The notes under the pieces: generated by a model
What the model saw: only the letters and a program-made list of their open reading frames with translations
What the model was told of the DNA's origin: nothing
Database searches by the model: none
Made by a program: the position numbers and the translations under genes
DNA from: Bacillota bacterium
GTDB taxonomy: Bacteria > Bacillota > Clostridia > Christensenellales > Aristaeellaceae
Reading direction: 5' to 3'
NCBI GenBank assembly: GCA_023436585.1
Contig: JAEZIN010000003.1
Span: 62,001 to 126,000 of the forward strand
Length of the DNA stretch: 64,000 nucleotides
In this document: in pieces, positions 8,788 to 16,359 of the stretch
How the letters are laid out: each line of letters starts with the position of its first letter
Numbering within the stretch: the first letter of the stretch is position 1

Positions 8788-8822
8788 GACAATATCCTAT
8801 GGGCAATGGAGGATATTGTCAA
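8788..8822 (-). promoter_or_regulatory. Promoter with overlapping 11-bp inverted-repeat operator for the ABC exporter
   Basis: On the minus strand, TTGACA (8822-8817), a 17-base spacer and TAGGAT (8799-8794). A perfect inverted repeat, GACAATATCCT (8788-8798) and AGGATATTGTC (8810-8820), with an 11-base centre covers the -35, spacer and -10. That is the usual geometry of a repressor operator. Confidence 0.75.
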
Positions 8823-9091
8823 TGCACAACACTGTAATACCGCAGATTGATGGCCCAAAACAGCAAATCAGCGCACGAATAGTATCTCTTTTTCTTCATG
8901 AACCGGGGGCGGATGAACCCTTTCCATAGAAAAAGAAGGATTTTTTCAAGGTTGGGTCGAATGCCATTCTAATACCCTTGTTAGCGGCCGGCCGCGTGCC
9001 GGGCGTGCTGCAAGGAAAAGGGACTACATTTCGTTTATATACATGCATGGATGCAAGTCCTATGGGGTAATCTATCCCTGGGAAGAAGAGG
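8823..9091. other. Intergenic region between divergent genes
   Basis: Apart from the exporter promoter at its left end, nothing convincing is visible. The stretch upstream of the VanY-like gene is AT-rich near 9028-9050, which may include that gene's promoter. No clear -35/-10 pair could be assigned. Confidence 0.3.
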
Positions 9092-10225
9092 ATGATCAGT
9101 ATGAGCAGAAGCAAAAGGCAAAAGGATCCTTTCCGCACATTGATCCGCGCAGCGCTCTACCTGGCGGTAGCAGCCGCTGTATTCTTCGCGGTCTTTTATG
9201 GCTTGAACGTATTTGAAAGATATACCCTTGACCAAAAGGTCAAGGATACGCAGGCCATCAATCAAAAGCGTGAACAGGATTACATGGTAGCCAAAGCGGA
9301 GTTTGAAAGCGCGACCCAGAAAGGGCAGAACCCCGCCTGGCCCACCCCCAAGAATGAGGGCTGGGACATACTGGACGTCAGCAATTCCGCGCTGGAGAAC
9401 ACGCAGACCGTTCCCACGGACAGAGCGGAGCTTCTAAAGGGCGGCATGCTGCTGGTCAACCAATGGCACGCGCTGCCCGAAGATTTCCCCACAGAAGGAG
9501 TCGCCAGTGTCTACACCAACTCCGGCAAGCAGGTAAAGGCTTCCAGTGCTGATGTCAAGCTTTTTCAGCCTGCCATCGATGCCCTGAAGCTTGCCATTCA
9601 GGATGCCAGCACAGCAGGATTCAAAGAACTTTTTGTTGATGAAGGATTCAGGACCAACGATTATCAAACGGAGCTGTTCGAAAACAAAAAGAAGGAACTC
9701 GAGGATAAGTACAGCGGGGATACGCTTGAGAAACAGACCAGGAGTCTGGTTAACTTTCCGGGTACCAGCGAATATCAGAGCGGTTTCTCCTTCCGCATGG
9801 GCCTGTATCCCAACCCTAACAAGCTTGCCTTCCAGGCGTCTGATCAGGGCAAGTGGCTCACCGAAAACTGCTGGAAGTACGGCTTTGTCTTCCGCTTCCC
9901 GACAAAGGATTTCCCCAATACCTCCTGGATTGACAAGTCCTATAAAACGGGCGTCACCATATCGCTGAACCTGTACCGCTGGGTGGGCGTTCCCCATGCC
10001 GCCATCATGCAGCAGAAGGAATTCTGCCTGGAAGAGTATGTGGAATACCTGATCCAGCACCCGCATCTGGCCGTGTATGAAAACGGTAAGCTCATGTATG
10101 AGATTTACCGCAAGCCGGTCGGCAACGAAGCCGTCGTCGATATCGAGGTGCCCCTGGCCGCCTCCTCCTACCTGGCTTCCCTGGACAACATGGGCGGCGT
10201 GATCACAGCCTTCATTTACGAATAA
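9092..10225 (+). CDS. Membrane-anchored VanY/M15B-fold protein lacking zinc ligands
   Basis: 377 residues: a short basic N-terminus, one membrane segment (about 17-40), then an extracellular domain. Residues 180-310 follow the layout of VanY-type D,D-carboxypeptidases: GFRTNDYQ (185-192), PGTSEYQSGFSFR (223-235), QGKWLTENCWKYGFVFRFP (252-270) and YRWVGVPHA (295-303). In active enzymes the second block reads SxHxxGxAxD and the last contains ExWHxR. Here the His is Tyr228, the Asp is Arg235, the catalytic Glu is Ser291 and the last His is Leu294. All metal-binding and catalytic residues therefore appear lost, which suggests a peptidoglycan-binding or scaffolding role rather than hydrolysis. ATG 9092 or ATG 9101 could be the start; GGAAGAAGAGG lies just upstream of both. 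A strong terminator follows. Confidence 0.75.
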   Translation: MISMSRSKRQKDPFRTLIRAALYLAVAAAVFFAVFYGLNVFERYTLDQKVKDTQAINQKREQDYMVAKAEFESATQKGQNPAWPTPKNEGWDILDVSNSALENTQTVPTDRAELLKGGMLLVNQWHALPEDFPTEGVASVYTNSGKQVKASSADVKLFQPAIDALKLAIQDASTAGFKELFVDEGFRTNDYQTELFENKKKELEDKYSGDTLEKQTRSLVNFPGTSEYQSGFSFRMGLYPNPNKLAFQASDQGKWLTENCWKYGFVFRFPTKDFPNTSWIDKSYKTGVTISLNLYRWVGVPHAAIMQQKEFCLEEYVEYLIQHPHLAVYENGKLMYEIYRKPVGNEAVVDIEVPLAASSYLASLDNMGGVITAFIYE

Positions 10226-10237
10226 CCAATATACATG

Positions 10238-10268
10238 AAAGCGGACCGAATCGCTCGGTCCGCTTTTT
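10238..10268 (+). terminator. Intrinsic terminator of the VanY-like gene
   Basis: GCGGACCGA (10241-10249) pairs with TCGGTCCGC (10255-10263), with A-run upstream and TTTTT downstream. It starts 13 bases after the stop codon. Confidence 0.9.
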
Positions 10269-10320
10269 GCATGCATGACAGTAACAATGGGAAGCTGTCC
10301 TGCTGTCTGCCGCAAACTGA

Positions 10321-10370
10321 AAGGAGCAAGGACGGAACGCATTTTCCTTTGCGTGCCGTCCTTGCTCCTT
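10321..10370. terminator. Long hairpin between convergent genes
   Basis: A 21-bp stem with one mismatch, AAGGAGCAAGGACGG... (10321-10341) with its complement at 10350-10370, closes an 8-base loop. There is no clear T-run on either side. It may block transcription from both directions or stabilise the 3' ends. Confidence 0.55.
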
Positions 10371-10397
10371 CTGAAAGAGGGACAATTCAATACTCAC

Positions 10398-11042
10398 TTA
10401 CGCCATTTTCAGCCGGTAGCCGAGCTTATACACCGTCTCGATACGGTCGCCGCCCAGCTTCTTGCGCAGCCGCTGCACATGTACATCCACCGTGCGGGTT
10501 TCACCAATGCCCTGATAGCCCCAGGCGGTGCGCAAAAGCTGTTCCCTGGACAATGCCGTCTCCGGATTCTCCATCAGAGCCTGCAAAAGGGCAAACTCCT
10601 GGGCGGTGAGTTCCAGCGGTTCTCCGGCCAATATGACCCGCTTTTCTTCCAGATTGATTTCCAGGCTGCCCAATGTCAGCCTGTTTTCTGTTTCCTTTAA
10701 AAGCTCTTCCGCAGTGTTGAGCAGTTCCCGCTCGTCAAAAGGCTTCACCAGCACCCGGCAGGGCCCGGCATACAGCGCTTGAAGATGATCCCTGGTATCC
10801 GGCTCACGTGTGATAAACAGCACGGGACACCTGCGGCGGGAGAGAATCTCCAGGAAAGGATGGCTGTCCGTCCAGGGGAGGCGGGCGTTCATTACCACCA
10901 GACCGTTACCCAGCGCCTGCAGATATTCCCCCGCATATGCCGGGCTTTCCACCGCCCAACACCCATGACCCGCCTTGGTCATTGCCTGCGTCATCTGCCG
11001 TGCCGACTGCTTGTCGCTTTCGATGATGAGCACTTCAGCCAT
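10398..11042 (-). CDS. OmpR/PhoB-type response regulator with atypical receiver
   Basis: 214 residues: a receiver domain (1-115) and a winged-helix DNA-binding domain (about 120-214) with the typical ending TVDVHVQRLRKKLGG...YKLGYRLK. In the receiver, the acidic pair (Glu8, Asp10), the switch Thr78 and Lys100 are present. The phosphorylation site reads VVMNARLP, so Asn52 replaces the usual Asp. The protein is thus unlikely to be switched by phosphotransfer in the ordinary way. The ATG at 11042 has GAGGTG 7 bases upstream; an upstream in-frame ATG 20 codons earlier lacks a site. No histidine kinase is nearby. Two TGTGAA-type direct repeats 11 bases apart lie just upstream and may be its own binding site. 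Confidence 0.88.
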   Translation of the reverse strand: MAEVLIIESDKQSARQMTQAMTKAGHGCWAVESPAYAGEYLQALGNGLVVMNARLPWTDSHPFLEILSRRRCPVLFITREPDTRDHLQALYAGPCRVLVKPFDERELLNTAEELLKETENRLTLGSLEINLEEKRVILAGEPLELTAQEFALLQALMENPETALSREQLLRTAWGYQGIGETRTVDVHVQRLRKKLGGDRIETVYKLGYRLKMA

Positions 11043-11104
11043 GAATTTCACCTCATGTATCAAACGTACCAGGTTTGGAAATTCATGCCGCATACTCCGC
11101 AAAG

Positions 11105-11122
11105 TTGTGAAAAAATTGTGAA
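11105..11122 (-). promoter_or_regulatory. Direct repeat with 11-bp period upstream of the response regulator gene
   Basis: On the minus strand TTCACA-N5-TTCACA (11122-11106) lies about 65 bases before the start codon. Two hexamers in direct orientation with 11-base period are the usual target form of OmpR/PhoB-family winged helices. The assignment as an autoregulatory site is inference. Confidence 0.45.
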
Positions 11123-11150
11123 GAATTTTTTTCAGGCATGACAGCCGTGT

Positions 11151-12026
11151 TTACCAACGGTTTCTGTTTCTGAAAAGCTCATTGAGGCCAAGGCCTGCGA
11201 AGATCCAGCCCAGCGGGCCGCAGCCGCAGCCCATGCAGCCGGCCCGGTCGCCTAGGCGCCGCCTTCTGGAGCCGAAGATCAGCGAAAACAGAATGAACAG
11301 GATGAACAGGGAGCCCAGGCTGAAACCCGACGACTTTTCCTCCTGGAAGGGACGGCTGGGTTCCTGGGGCCGGTTGTCATTCTTTTCCCATTCAGTAAAG
11401 AACTTGCTGCCGCCCGGAAGATACTCCATCCAATCGTTGTTGCTGGTATCATTGGCCGGCTCCACCGTAGGCGCAGCGGTAGGCGTTGCGGATGGGATGC
11501 CGAACAGGTCAGCCGTGGATACGTTCTGGCCGTAGGAATTGCTCAAAGAGGACGCCAATTGCGGAATATACTTACGGAAAGCGGCTTCATACTGCTCGCT
11601 TTGAAAGTCGCTCAGGAAATAGAAGTTCAGCAAGTGCTGCTGGGATTCCGCGGGCAGGCGCCTTGCCAGCGTATTGCCGGCGATGGTCACAGCCTCCTCA
11701 TCGCCCGAGGACAGCAGCATCAAAAAATCTTCGTCCCCAAGATTCCACTGGCGGAAGACTTCCCGCGCGAAGGCGGATACGTCCAGCCCGTCCAGAAAGT
11801 GAACGGTTACGACCCACAGCTTCACGCCGGTTTGGTTGTTCAATGTGTTGTGAAAGGTATTTAAATCATCGACCGTCTTTTTTGAAAATATATTGGCGTT
11901 GTCCGACACCGTCAGGTCCGTTTTCTCGGGATACCTGGGGGCGGCCCAAGCGTTCAGCGTGCTAAAAAGCAGCGATATCATCAAAAGCGCGGTTACAAGA
12001 CACCGGAAAAATGCGCGGCGCGCCAT
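11151..12026 (-). CDS. TPM-domain protein, secreted/membrane-anchored
   Basis: 291 residues with an N-terminal signal segment (about 5-29, ending AWA). A TPM domain (about 35-175) follows, with the family's VSDNANIFSKKTVDDLN and GVKLWVVTV patterns. Then come a Thr/Pro-rich linker, a membrane segment (SLFILFILFSLIFG) and a short Gly/Cys-rich cytoplasmic-type tail. TPM proteins sit in the envelope, often beside LemA proteins, with roles proposed in membrane quality control. The ATG at 12026 is preferred because AAGGAG stands 7 bases before it; another ATG lies two codons upstream. It follows the LemA-like gene by 39 bases and is probably cotranscribed. Confidence 0.82.
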   Translation of the reverse strand: MARRAFFRCLVTALLMISLLFSTLNAWAAPRYPEKTDLTVSDNANIFSKKTVDDLNTFHNTLNNQTGVKLWVVTVHFLDGLDVSAFAREVFRQWNLGDEDFLMLLSSGDEEAVTIAGNTLARRLPAESQQHLLNFYFLSDFQSEQYEAAFRKYIPQLASSLSNSYGQNVSTADLFGIPSATPTAAPTVEPANDTSNNDWMEYLPGGSKFFTEWEKNDNRPQEPSRPFQEEKSSGFSLGSLFILFILFSLIFGSRRRRLGDRAGCMGCGCGPLGWIFAGLGLNELFRNRNRW

Positions 12027-12065
12027 ATCCATTCTCCTTCTTCTGGCAGGTAAGGTACCGGGCGG

Positions 12066-12611
12066 TCACTGAAACAGCTCTTCTTTTTGAGCGCCCGTCA
12101 ACGCGGCGAACCAGCCGCTGAAGGACTCCTGCAGGCCAGTGTTGTACTCCCTGGCGGCTTTGTTGTACTCATTCACCGCGTCCCCGCCGGCATAAACCTC
12201 CAGGGCTTTGGTAAGCGAAACCACATAGTTCCAGTCCTTCGTATCATCCTGCAGGGACTTTTGCTCCTGCAGCGCTTTGGACAGCGCGCCTACCGCCTCG
12301 GTCAGGGATTGGTTGGCGTCGTATTTCTGGGACAGGGACGCGCTGCCGTCCTTCAGCACGTTCCGCGCATCGGTGACAGCCTTCAACCGCTCATCCTGTT
12401 TATCCAAATGCCGCCCAGCCACCGAAAGCAGGTTGCTGGCATCGGCGGCACGCAGCTCCAGCAGGCTTTTCAAGCCGCCTTCCTGTTCATACATGTTTTG
12501 AATTTCCCTGGCTTCGGCCTGCCAGCCCTTGCGGGCACCCCAGGCCAGGCTCCCCAGCACCAGCGCCAGGGCCACCAGCAGGCAGAAAAATGTCCGCCCG
12601 GTGTGTTTCAT
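12066..12611 (-). CDS. LemA-like envelope protein
   Basis: 181 residues: an N-terminal membrane/signal segment (about 6-24), then a helical domain. The latter has LemA-like landmarks: LDKQDERLKAVTDARNVLK in the middle and EYNKAAREYNTGL near the end, where LemA usually has an N/Y-rich YN..V..YN stretch. LemA proteins are membrane-anchored four-helix proteins of uncertain function, commonly next to TPM genes, as here. The ATG at 12611 is preceded by GGAGG 7 bases upstream. Sequence divergence from typical LemA makes this a family-level call only. Confidence 0.65.
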   Translation of the reverse strand: MKHTGRTFFCLLVALALVLGSLAWGARKGWQAEAREIQNMYEQEGGLKSLLELRAADASNLLSVAGRHLDKQDERLKAVTDARNVLKDGSASLSQKYDANQSLTEAVGALSKALQEQKSLQDDTKDWNYVVSLTKALEVYAGGDAVNEYNKAAREYNTGLQESFSGWFAALTGAQKEELFQ

Positions 12612-12744
12612 GTTCCTTCCTCCATACCGTGTCTGGAAAAGCACAAATATTCTTTATTCCTAATTGAGGTTTTCCGGGAGGGATGCGGGAGGGCTCCTTT
12701 TTCAAAATGGGCTCTCCCACATGCCTTCCAGCGGCCCTTTCCTC

Positions 12745-13917
12745 TTAGCGCTTGAGCTCCAGGAGCTTGCTCTTGAGCTGGCCTTCCATCTGGTGCAGCG
12801 TGGCCTCGGCCGCCATCCTCTTTTGATGGCCTTCGGACTGGATGCGCACCACTTCGTTAATGGTGTCGATGAGGGACTGGTTGGTCTGCACCAGCGTTTC
12901 GATATCGATAATGCCCCGCTCCGCTTCCTTGGCTGTTTCGATGGTGCCCATTTTCAGCGTCTCGGCGTTCTTCTTCAAAAGCTCATTGGTCATATCGGTC
13001 ACCGCCGTCTGTGCCTTCAAGGCAGATTGGCTGTGGTACAGGCCCAGGGCAAGCACCATCTGGCTCTTCCACAGGGGCAGGGTGTTGCTCAATGTGCTCT
13101 GGATACGCTCCACCAGGAGGCTGTCGTTGTTTTGCAGCAAACGGATCTGAGGTGCCATTTGAAGCGCCACCTGGCGGGTGAGCTTCAAGTCATGCAGCTT
13201 CTTTTCAAACCTGTCGCACATGGCGGCCAGGTCGTTGGCCTTCTGGGCATCCATGGCGTCGCCGGTCTGCGAAGCCCTGTCCAGCAGCTCCTTGAGCTGT
13301 ACGCCCCGGACGTTGGCCAGCTTTTCATCCCCGGCCAGGATGTACATGGTCAGCTCCTTGAAATACAGCGTGTTCTGGTCGTACAGGTGGTTGAACATCG
13401 CCACGTCCTTCAAAAGCTGCACCTGATATTTTTCCAGGTTGCCCGCGATGGAGTCCACATTGACGCCCACCTTTTCATAACGGGCTTTGAGCATTTCAAT
13501 CTGCCGGCCGGCGCTTTTGAAGAGCCTTTTCAGGCCCTTGGGGCCTTCGGCGTCCGTCTCAAAGCCCTTCAATTCCGCCACCAGGCCCGTCAGCATATCG
13601 CCCACTTCGCCGGTTTCGCTGGTTTTTACGTACTCCAGCGCCTTGTCGGAAAAATCGGCGATCTTCTTCTGGGCATCGGCACCGAATAAGAGCACATGAT
13701 CCGGGTTCTCCAGATTCAGCCGGCCGATAAAATCATCGACGCTTTTGCGCTCTTCGGGCGTGAGCTGGCTGTCATCCAGCCGGTTCACCACCACTTGGGT
13801 GGCCTTGGGAGCCAACGCCTGGGTAGCGACAATCGTTTCTTCCAGCACTGCCTTGTCTTTGAGCGATACCTCGGGAGTCACGTTAAGGACGGGTACGGAT
13901 TGCTGCTGGCTGTTCAT
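12745..13917 (-). CDS. TelA/toxic anion resistance family protein
   Basis: 390 residues, almost entirely helical, with the family layout: an N-terminal variable part, a central block (FKSAGRQIEMLKARYEKV, LEKYQVQLLKDVAMFNHLYDQN) and the C-terminal block with LWKSQMVLALGLYHS and AERGIIDIETLVQTNQSLIDTINEV. TelA proteins are linked to tellurite and cell-envelope stress; the biochemical activity is unknown. Length matches the family. It follows xpaC by 12 bases with a strong AAGGAGG, the classic xpaC-telA pair. Confidence 0.92.
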   Translation of the reverse strand: MNSQQQSVPVLNVTPEVSLKDKAVLEETIVATQALAPKATQVVVNRLDDSQLTPEERKSVDDFIGRLNLENPDHVLLFGADAQKKIADFSDKALEYVKTSETGEVGDMLTGLVAELKGFETDAEGPKGLKRLFKSAGRQIEMLKARYEKVGVNVDSIAGNLEKYQVQLLKDVAMFNHLYDQNTLYFKELTMYILAGDEKLANVRGVQLKELLDRASQTGDAMDAQKANDLAAMCDRFEKKLHDLKLTRQVALQMAPQIRLLQNNDSLLVERIQSTLSNTLPLWKSQMVLALGLYHSQSALKAQTAVTDMTNELLKKNAETLKMGTIETAKEAERGIIDIETLVQTNQSLIDTINEVVRIQSEGHQKRMAAEATLHQMEGQLKSKLLELKR

Positions 13918-13929
13918 GTCGGCTCCTCC

Positions 13930-14673
13930 TTATTCTACGTCTTTTTCGTTGGCAACGGGGACGGCCGGTTCCTTCCCCATGGCTTTGAAGTCCGTATCCA
14001 CCAGGCCGTCGCGCTTGAGCATCTGCTCCAGCACCTCGATATCGGTGGTAACATCCAGCATATCGTCATGATAGAGCGTTTCCAGCTGCTTTTCGCAGGC
14101 CGCCAGCACAACGCCCATGGCCTTCACGATACGGCTTCGGGCTTCCTGGGCATGCTGCCCGGTAACCTCCCGCTGGTCCATCACACGGTAGCTTTTCAGC
14201 ATCTTCAAGGTGGTGGGCAGGTAGTAGTCCATAAACCGGCGGATTTGAGGGGCTTTCTTGGGCCGCTCCGCCACGGTTTTGAAAATCTGATCACAAAGCC
14301 GGACCAGGTCATCCATTTGCCTGGACAGCGCCGGATCGGGAATCAGGTCGTTCTCCTCCTGAATTTGATCCATCATCTCATGACCCTTGCGGATCACCTC
14401 ATCGGCGGCAGGGTCCCCCGTCTCGGGAAGAATCTCCACCTCCGGCTCCGCTTTTTGCTGCTGCTTATTGTTGCTCAAATCCAGCCCGGAGCCCATGATG
14501 CCGATAATCCGGCCAAACAGGAGCGACACGGCGGTGGCCAGAACATAGTCCCACACCCTGTACAGGGGGAACAGCATGGCATACAGCGCGAAGACGATCC
14601 CAAATGTCAAAATGCCGGCTCCGGCACCTTTTCTGTTTTTCTTCCCATGCGGGGAAGTCTGCTTGTTGGCCAT
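13930..14673 (-). CDS. XpaC-family membrane protein
   Basis: 247 residues with two close membrane segments near the N-terminus (about 20-57), followed by a charged helical cytoplasmic domain that ends EKDVE. It matches the XpaC family (named from hydrolysis of 5-bromo-4-chloroindolyl phosphate), the usual partner of TelA. The partner gene lies directly downstream. It is the first gene of a likely operon xpaC-telA-lemA-like-TPM. The ATG at 14673 has GGAGG 7 bases upstream. Confidence 0.88.
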   Translation of the reverse strand: MANKQTSPHGKKNRKGAGAGILTFGIVFALYAMLFPLYRVWDYVLATAVSLLFGRIIGIMGSGLDLSNNKQQQKAEPEVEILPETGDPAADEVIRKGHEMMDQIQEENDLIPDPALSRQMDDLVRLCDQIFKTVAERPKKAPQIRRFMDYYLPTTLKMLKSYRVMDQREVTGQHAQEARSRIVKAMGVVLAACEKQLETLYHDDMLDVTTDIEVLEQMLKRDGLVDTDFKAMGKEPAVPVANEKDVE

Positions 14674-14980
14674 GACCGATCCTCCATCCGGTAAAACTTA
14701 CGGGCATATGGTAAAGCAATTTTGCTTCCTCGTAAAGGCTCAACTGCGCAAAGCAGCATTTTGACGCATCAAGCATGCATAGCGGGCGTCAAGGCCTTCG
14801 AAAGCAGCTATCATTATAGCACTTTACGTTTGAGGAGCAAAGAAAAGGGGATGAGAAAACCATGAGAATTCCATGAGAGACAAGGGTTTTTCGCATTTTG
14901 AGAAGTGCTTGCCTCCCATTGGATCATTATAAACTTATGGGAAATTTCTGTCAAACACAAACGGTTATTCCAAGCCTATA
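14674..14980 (-). promoter_or_regulatory. Promoter and leader of the xpaC-telA operon; remainder empty
   Basis: On the minus strand, TTTGCT (14841-14836), a 17-base spacer and TATAAT (14818-14813) form a plausible promoter. The leader of about 130 bases contains an inverted repeat TTGACGC/GCGTCAA (14761-14767 with 14786-14792). From 14842 to 14980 the DNA is AT-rich with no gene or motif that could be supported. Confidence 0.5.
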
Positions 14981-15019
14981 ATATGAAAAATCCGCCGGAC
15001 CGCAAGACGGCCGACGGAT
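14981..15019 (-). terminator. Intrinsic terminator of the LCP gene
   Basis: ATCCGCCGGACCG and CGGCCGACGGAT (about 14990-15019) form an imperfect 12-bp stem. On the minus strand it is followed by TTTTTCATAT, 16 bases after the stop. Confidence 0.75.
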
Positions 15020-15035
15020 GTTGGTTGAGGCTTTA

Positions 15036-16214
15036 TTATTTGTAATAGCTTTGCCCGTAAATGAACTCATGCAGCGCTTCCACATTCGTCTTGAAGTTCT
15101 TGCCGTTCATGTAAACCAGGCTGGCGCCGTTGACATCCTTGTAGCCAAAGGTTTTGTCCATGGGAACGCGGTGCTGCTGGACCAAGGGCTCACCGGAGGC
15201 CACCTTCTGAGAAAGGTCGGACTGCAGCACGGTAGTGCCCAGCTCAAACATTTCGCCCACGCTGATGTTGGTGTACACATAGGGCAGCACGGCAGTCAAC
15301 AGGTCCATCATCCTGTTCATGTCGATGCCCTGCATCACCTGCTTGAGCAGTATCTCCAGGAGGTTCCGCTGGCGGGCGGTGCGCATAAAGTCGTTGTCGA
15401 TGCCGCGCAGGCGGGCGTAAGTCACGGCCTGCATGCCATCCAGGTGGTGAACGCCGGCAACGCCTTCCACCTTGGTGCGCTTCACATCATCCAGGGGCTC
15501 CTTGCGCAATTCGTAATTGATGCGGTTGGCTTCCGCCTTGGTCAGTTCGATGTCCACGCCGCCCAGGCTGTCGATGATGGCGGCCAGGCCAAAGAAGTTG
15601 ATGGCCACAAAGCGTTCCACGTTCATTTGGAAGTTGCGGTTCACCGTGCGCATGGCCAGCTTCGGTCCGCCGTTTTCTTCCTTTTGGGAGCCGAACTTGT
15701 AGGCCACATTGATGCGGTAGGCATTTTTATAGCCGGGCACGGTGACGGCCGTATCGCGGGCGATGGAGGACAGCTTGATCTCCCCTGTCTGCTTGTTGAT
15801 GGAGAGGATCATGATCACATCGGACAGGCCCGTATTGGTGATGTTCGTGCGGGAGTCCACGCCCAGCAATAAAATGTTGACACAGTCGTCAGGAAGGTCG
15901 AGGTTGGCTTCCAGCTCGCCCAAATCGATGTTGGCGATATCGCCCTCGCCAAGCGCCTCAAGCATCTGCGCATGCTCCGCGTCCAGCTCCGAAAGGTCGA
16001 TGGAGGCTTCGTCGTCCCCCTTAAGCACATCGCCCTCCTCTTTTTCCCACTGTTCCCACTGGGCCAGATCTTCCTCGTCCAGCTCCTCCTTGATCGCATC
16101 ACCGAAAAAGGATACTTCCGGGTCCTCCTCGCCAATGGCGGCAGGAAAAATGGTCAATAAAAGCACGAACGCGCAAACAAGGCATGCCAGCCGCTTCACC
16201 CATGAAAATTTCAA
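15036..16214 (-). CDS. LytR-CpsA-Psr (LCP) family protein with acidic linker
   Basis: 392 residues. A signal/anchor segment (about 8-28) is followed by an unusually acidic stretch (about 29-108) dominated by Glu and Asp. The LCP domain (about 110-330) follows, with DDCVNILLLGVDSR, SDVIMILSINK and SSIARDT blocks, and Arg-rich TYARLRGIDNDFMRTARQR. LCP enzymes transfer polyprenyl-linked glycopolymers such as teichoic acids or capsule to peptidoglycan on the outer face of the membrane. The start codon is TTG at 16214, chosen because AGGAGG lies 8 bases upstream and no ATG fits. It has its own promoter and terminator. Confidence 0.9.
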   Translation of the reverse strand: MKFSWVKRLACLVCAFVLLLTIFPAAIGEEDPEVSFFGDAIKEELDEEDLAQWEQWEKEEGDVLKGDDEASIDLSELDAEHAQMLEALGEGDIANIDLGELEANLDLPDDCVNILLLGVDSRTNITNTGLSDVIMILSINKQTGEIKLSSIARDTAVTVPGYKNAYRINVAYKFGSQKEENGGPKLAMRTVNRNFQMNVERFVAINFFGLAAIIDSLGGVDIELTKAEANRINYELRKEPLDDVKRTKVEGVAGVHHLDGMQAVTYARLRGIDNDFMRTARQRNLLEILLKQVMQGIDMNRMMDLLTAVLPYVYTNISVGEMFELGTTVLQSDLSQKVASGEPLVQQHRVPMDKTFGYKDVNGASLVYMNGKNFKTNVEALHEFIYGQSYYK

Positions 16215-16279
16215 GCAGTGTTCCTCCTCCCCCGTGGGGTGGATTTTCGGGCCATAGGCCCCTTCTGTTTACCCGGCTC

Positions 16280-16308
16280 ATTATACCCGTGCAGGCACCA
16301 AATTGCAA
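16280..16308 (-). promoter_or_regulatory. Sigma-A promoter of the LCP gene
   Basis: On the minus strand: TTGCAA (16308-16303), 17-base spacer, TATAAT (16285-16280). Confidence 0.75.
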
Positions 16309-16359
16309 TCCTATGCCTGGCTCCGAATCCTGTGATGGTAACGATTGAGAATGCCTGGT

